This document shows, piece after piece, positions 59,697 to 64,000 of a DNA stretch of 64,000 nt. The notes beneath the pieces were generated by a model that saw only the letters and a program-made list of their open reading frames with translations, ran no database searches and had not been told where the DNA came from. The DNA lies in assembly GCA_963920765.1 (NCBI GenBank), contig OY987248.1, positions 15,844,539-15,908,538 on the forward strand, in the 5' to 3' direction. This stretch comes from Ulota crispa (lineage: Eukaryota > Streptophyta > Bryopsida > Orthotrichales > Orthotrichaceae). Each line of letters opens with the position of its first letter. Positions within the stretch are counted from its first letter, which is position 1. Made by a program: the position numbers and the translations under genes.

Positions 59697-59945
59697 TTAA
59701 CCCTTGAGCGTCACAACTGTTGTTTTTCAAATCAAGATTCCAAGAATAGTCGAGTAGTCAAACCTTATAATCTTTGCATTTGTATGGTGGATTTTCACAA
59801 AAATTACAAATTCGCACTTGTCAGGTAGTAGCCAACAAATTTCTATGGTGAATTTTTCAATTATGGCTTATACTCCAAGTTATTTTCAGAACGCTCTCCC
59901 AAAATTTTCTGGACCCCTATTTTGTTTGTGACGCTCAAGGGTTAA
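59697..59945. mobile_element. TTAA-flanked piggyBac-like MITE, 249 bp
   Basis: Perfect 20-bp ends TTAACCCTTGAGCGTCACAA and TTGTGACGCTCAAGGGTTAA. Non-coding interior. One of the best-preserved ends of the family in this window. Confidence 0.85.
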
Positions 59946-62265
59946 ACAAAGTTATGATCAATTTTGCCATTTTTGTGATTAGCAAGGACGTCCTAGCCAC
60001 GCTCTGTTGACTATATTGTTATGAATCAGCTTTTGTAAAATTTACAAAAAAAATCCTTAGAACATCTACAATGCAACACTAGAGAATTGCAACCAAATGA
60101 AGTGTTGCATGGGGGCTTTGTTTTATTGAAAACTTGCATATCAAATTTCTTCTCTCATACATAAGATATAGATTTTTTTTAAAGCCTTGTATATTGCATA
60201 TAAAGGCTTTGTCAATGGCACATAGCAACAACGGAGGGATTTAAGATGCCCAAAAGATATTTTCTTCTTGGATAAGAAGAAGCTTGCTCCAATGTCACAA
60301 ATTGCTCTTTTTGCTCTTTTGCCATGCCTATGTTGAAGCATAATGCACTTCAACCAAGGGATTTTAATGCAACTCCAATCTTTTCCATACGCATTTGGTG
60401 CATGCATTGAAGATTCTCTCTAAAGCGTTTCCATGTCAGTTCTTTAGTTTTTCCTTAATAGTCACGGGTGCTTTCAAATGTGATTTTTGTAATTACCTCT
60501 CGATAGTAATTATGGCGCTAAAATTATATTAAAGTATAAAAATTAACACTTTGGTGTTCACTTATTGTTCACTTTTAATATGTGACAAAAGGAACTTTAC
60601 GGTAGAAATAGTACTAAATATAGACACATTTGTAAACACTCGAGGTCACTAATTTCTCATTCAAACTTAAATTGGTACAGGTTTATTACCTTCAAACTAA
60701 ATTTTTCATAGACTGGATCTTCTTCTAATGTCAGTTTTTTTGGTTTAGGAACATAGAGTTTTCATTTTCATTGCATTTTTTGGAGAAAAACTAATTTACA
60801 GTCTTTTTCACTGCTAATTCAGTGCTTGGTGTCTTTAACACCATATTAGGTAAATTGGGGAAAATAGTACATTCTGGGACTTTCACTATTTCTGTCATTA
60901 TGTAGAATTTAGCATATTACAAAAGAACAAGTGTGCATTTTCTTGTACAATAATGAAGTCTTAGTGATTGCCTCCTAAAATTTCAAATAATTATAACTTT
61001 GAGCTATAGTTATGCCTACATTTACTATGTGTAAGATTAAGATGGAGTATAGAATGGTCCCTCCATTTCTCCCAATTTACTTAATATGGTGTTCTTTTTA
61101 TTCTCCTACAATTTTAGAATATGATGTTGCATACAATTCAACGAAAGGAAGTTAGAGTTTTGGGTTCAAAATTAATTTTCAAATAAGGTCCTATTGCACT
61201 AGATGAGCCTAGAACTTCATACTCACTGCAACGTTCTCAAGGACTTTGGATATCTATCATGAGAACTTTGAGTAAATGCATACACCTAGCTTTATGAGTG
61301 AGACCCAAATAAAAAATGCCATATTAGTAGCTTAAGAAGCTAAACGTTTGCTAATTTTATTTTCCTCTCACTCATCAATTTCTAGAACTTCAAAAAGACA
61401 TGTTGCTTTTGGATTTGTTATCTTTATAACTTAAAAATCAATTTGGCCGCTTTTGCTTGTTTGCTTGCTATTAAATGGCTGCTCTTTCTAGTGATTGATG
61501 TGAATGTTGATAAGCTTATTTTAAATCTACAAACTCAAATATTTGTTTACCCATATTGACTGCCAATATGTTGCTGAAAACAAGGGTTTATAGTGGTATT
61601 TTAAGAATTGGTCAACATCTTCAAACAATGTTTTGATTATATGAGTGGGTAACCATATACATATTTTTATGATTTTGAAATCAATGTGAACAAAATAAGC
61701 CCAGTTGAGTTTGTATAAAAGATTATCCAGCGTTTGAAAAAGTAAAAATCAATTGGCATCACTATTGTCCTTAGGAGCCATTTGTGCTTATCCATTTGAA
61801 ACTCTCAAATTTTACACTCAAGATGTGTGGATGAGGGAGGTCATAAGTAGAATTTGGAGAAAAGACAAAGCACATATATTTAAGGCAGTATTTAGAATTG
61901 TTTTTGTTTACTAAAAAAGTTCTTGTCAATATATTGGATTAGAAGTGTTAATCTTCACTTTGAGAGTTGAGGGCAAATTTTTGATTGGCAAGATTAGAGC
62001 TCAATTTGTCTTGAGAATATCCCAATTAATCTTTTCTGAAGTATCTTTAAAGAAAGAGAGTTTTCCCACAACTTGCAAGAATGCAAGAAGTTTGAAAACC
62101 TCACATTTGTAGGACTCTTTCATCTCTAAATGCACTTGGTGTCATTGGAAAGAAAACAAAACATTCTATAAGTTCAATAAACAAATTAAAATATCCGCTA
62201 TGAGGCTGCAATTAAAAAACCATTATTCCTGCTTTTTGGCTAATCCATCCATTGAGAACTAATTG
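59946..62265. other. AT-rich intergenic DNA, 2.3 kb
   Basis: No gene, RNA or complete element recognised. The short frame at 60141-60407 (- strand) has no family features. Confidence 0.45.
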
Positions 62266-62267
62266 TA

Positions 62268-62590
62268 AGGTAAGAGGCTCGTAAACCGACCATCTAAGGG
62301 CTGAAACTGAATTTTGGCATGGTGGAACTTGAAATAGTTTTCACTAAGTTTTACTTGAAAGACAAGGAATTGGCATCTAACCCAAGTTTTTCCATATTTT
62401 TTGGAGCTTGATGGAATTAGTTGTGAAATTTTGAAGTGGAAAGGCCATAGGACTCTAAAACCGCCCACCTCCTCAAGTGTACGTCTAGTATACATTACTT
62501 AAAGGCTATGAATAAGAACATGTTTTGGTAGAGTTCATTTGGGGAGGTGAGTGACTTCAATGCCCTAACGGAGTTGGAGCCTCCTACCTT
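62268..62590. mobile_element. TA-flanked MITE (AGGTAGGAGGCTC family), intergenic copy
   Basis: Ends AGGTAAGAGGCTCGTAAACC and GAGCCTCCTACCT, with TA at 62266-62267 and 62591-62592. The body matches the copies at 4423-4722 and 51175-51501. Confidence 0.8.
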
Positions 62591-62592
62591 AT

Positions 62593-63894
62593 CACACATT
62601 TTTGACGATATGAACATGAACATAAAATAACTTCTCTTGGAAAAAGAATACAGTGCAAGGCACCATACACCAACAATTTTTTTGGCCAAAAATGCCAATA
62701 GTTGTTGACTTTGAATACCCTTCGTGCTCATAGTTACAAAGGCTTTCAAATTATTTGAGGAATGCAATGAACAACTCATATATTTGTCAAGTTTTTGTTG
62801 CGCACCCCAAAGTTCATAATTTACATGATATAGGGGCCACACATTATATCCAATGTAGAGTTACGTATTTAATATACAAACAAGGATAAAAGTAAAAAAC
62901 CCCTATTTTATAATTTTCAATTTAACCTCCTATCACACCCTTACACTAATTTTGAGCTACAAAGATAATCAAAATTTCCAAATTTGGTCTTGAGGTGATA
63001 AAGCTCCAATCCCTACGTAAGGCAAAAATCCACAATGCAACTTACAACTTCGAATTGGGTCTATTAATGACCTAGATGACAAATAGAAGGCATAGTATGT
63101 ACGAAGACACAAGCATAATGTTGCACTTAATGTTCTGAAATATTTGCATTCTCCGAAATATCCTCACCTTCAGTGAACTTCTTGCATAACAATTCCAGGC
63201 ACAGGAGAGACTGCTCAAATCAAGACCCTAAAGTTTCGTTTCATTACGTTAGTGGATAATCAAGCTCTGTTATCTCAAACCCCGTAGGTGATAAATTTTC
63301 AAAACACAGTACCATTAAAAATCAAGATCAGATGACCGTGACAAAGACAGAATCAATCTCTTGGATAGAGAACACCACAACATTAGAAGGTGGTACATTT
63401 AAAACACCTAGGAGTACCATTTCATGTCCTACAATGCCAGCATAGAATTAAAAAAAAAGGAAAGCTTCCAACACACTCCACCTACCCGAACAAAGAGCGT
63501 TGGTTCTAAATACTAGAGAAATTCACATTTATTCCCCGAGAAACTGGAAGGAGCACACACACATGGATGAACCAGTCCCTTCACCCTGGAGCCAATAAAG
63601 AATATCTCGGAACAAGCTAAAGAAGTCCAAGTCCTACCCCAACTTTGATGCGGCATCTTTTTTTTCTCTGCGCCCATCTCGATTATTATTTTACAGCCAA
63701 AAAATCGAAACCCCCGGCAGTGTACGAGTGTCCTTATCACCAAGCTTGATACTGAGTAGTAAAGGTGACGTGCCCTTTGCATAAGGTCGAGGTGGCACTG
63801 TCCCAACAAGCACTCTCCTATCCCACAGTAGGGATTGGATTTTGTGTTGATGACATCTTAACTCTTTACAAGCGTATTACCATAAACATCCCGC
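62593..63894 (-). other. Intergenic DNA and probable 3' UTR of the HECT gene
   Basis: From about 63140 the composition becomes gene-like and continues to the stop codon at 63895, consistent with a trailer of several hundred bases. On the - strand an AATAAA hexamer lies at 63533-63528, about 360 nt past the stop. The frame at 63513-63809 lies in this trailer and has no family features. Confidence 0.45.
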
Positions 63895-64000
63895 CTAAGC
63901 AAAGCCAAACCCTTCTGCTATGTGACACTCAGTAATTGCCAGCAGACGTGCACACATCATATCATAGGTTGGGTACGCAGGAAGAACCAGCTGGTAGAAG
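63895..64000 (-). CDS. HECT-type E3 ubiquitin ligase, C-terminal end (partial)
   Basis: The last 34 codons plus one base, cut by the window edge. The frame reads FYQLVLPAYPTYDMMCARLL, then AITECHIAEGFGFA and a TAG stop. This matches the end of the HECT C-lobe: the (TC)FxxLxLPxYxxxxxMxxRLxxAI pattern just after the catalytic Cys, and the terminal EGFGFA motif with the conserved Phe four residues or fewer from the end. The lone base c at 64000 would fit the third base of a TGC codon at the catalytic Cys. HECT ligases form a thioester with ubiquitin on that Cys and pass it to substrates. The FYQL and PxYPT spacing resembles plant UPL5 most, but the fragment is too short to name the subfamily. 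Confidence 0.75.
   Translation of the reverse strand, partial: FYQLVLPAYPTYDMMCARLLAITECHIAEGFGFA

Noticed and set aside
62495-62842. 115-codon open frame on the - strand
   Set aside because: Partly overlaps a MITE end, has no family features, and codon composition resembles the AT-rich surroundings.

Overview
The window is nuclear DNA of a land plant. Genes are split into many short exons with GT-AG introns and are richer in GC than the very AT-rich DNA between them. All recognisable proteins have close plant counterparts. The density of small DNA transposons and the style of the proteins suggest a non-flowering plant (bryophyte-like), but the species cannot be fixed from the sequence.

Six protein genes are supported. 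A 42-exon MON2 gene (Golgi/trans-Golgi Arf-GEF-like scaffold) runs on the + strand from 4016 to 21455; the joined exons give 5250 nt with no frame break. The other five are on the - strand. They are a TAF15b-type RNA-binding protein (24746-25831), the retromer subunit VPS29 (33379-35345, 3 exons), a GEM-like GRAM-domain protein (39662-42289, 4 exons), a long (type II) phytocystatin (49836-52687, 4 exons), and the last 34 codons of a HECT ubiquitin ligase entering from the right edge (63895-64000). MON2 and VPS29 both act in Golgi/endosome trafficking. Otherwise the genes are unrelated neighbours, as usual in a plant genome.

Between and inside the genes lies a collection of DNA transposons whose ends and target duplications can be read directly. 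They are: (i) seven elements bounded by TTAA with CCC...GGG ends (piggyBac-like), one of them cut into an old Ty3/gypsy integrase; (ii) three Mutator-like foldback elements with 9-10 bp duplications, two of which carry arrays of a 30-bp repeat; (iii) two Tc1/mariner elements with transposase pseudogenes, one showing a DD34E triad; (iv) several TA-flanked (Stowaway-type) MITE families, many inside introns; (v) a TAA-flanked Tourist-like MITE; and (vi) two Helitron-like elements. At 57.1-58.5 kb a Mutator-like element sits inside a TTAA element. A decayed plastid trnE-trnY fragment sits inside a MITE next to a 200-base assembly gap.

Layout: 1-3.5 kb retrotransposon relic and MITEs; 4-21.5 kb MON2; 22-24 kb MITEs; 24.4-26.4 kb TAF15b; 26.5-33 kb repeats, gap and plastid insert; 33.4-35.3 kb VPS29; 35.6-36.2 kb repeat-array element; 36.2-39.5 kb featureless; 39.7-43 kb GEM-like; 43.1-47.7 kb Tc1 elements and small TTAA MITEs; 49.8-52.7 kb cystatin; 53-63 kb repeats; 63.1-64 kb end of the HECT gene.
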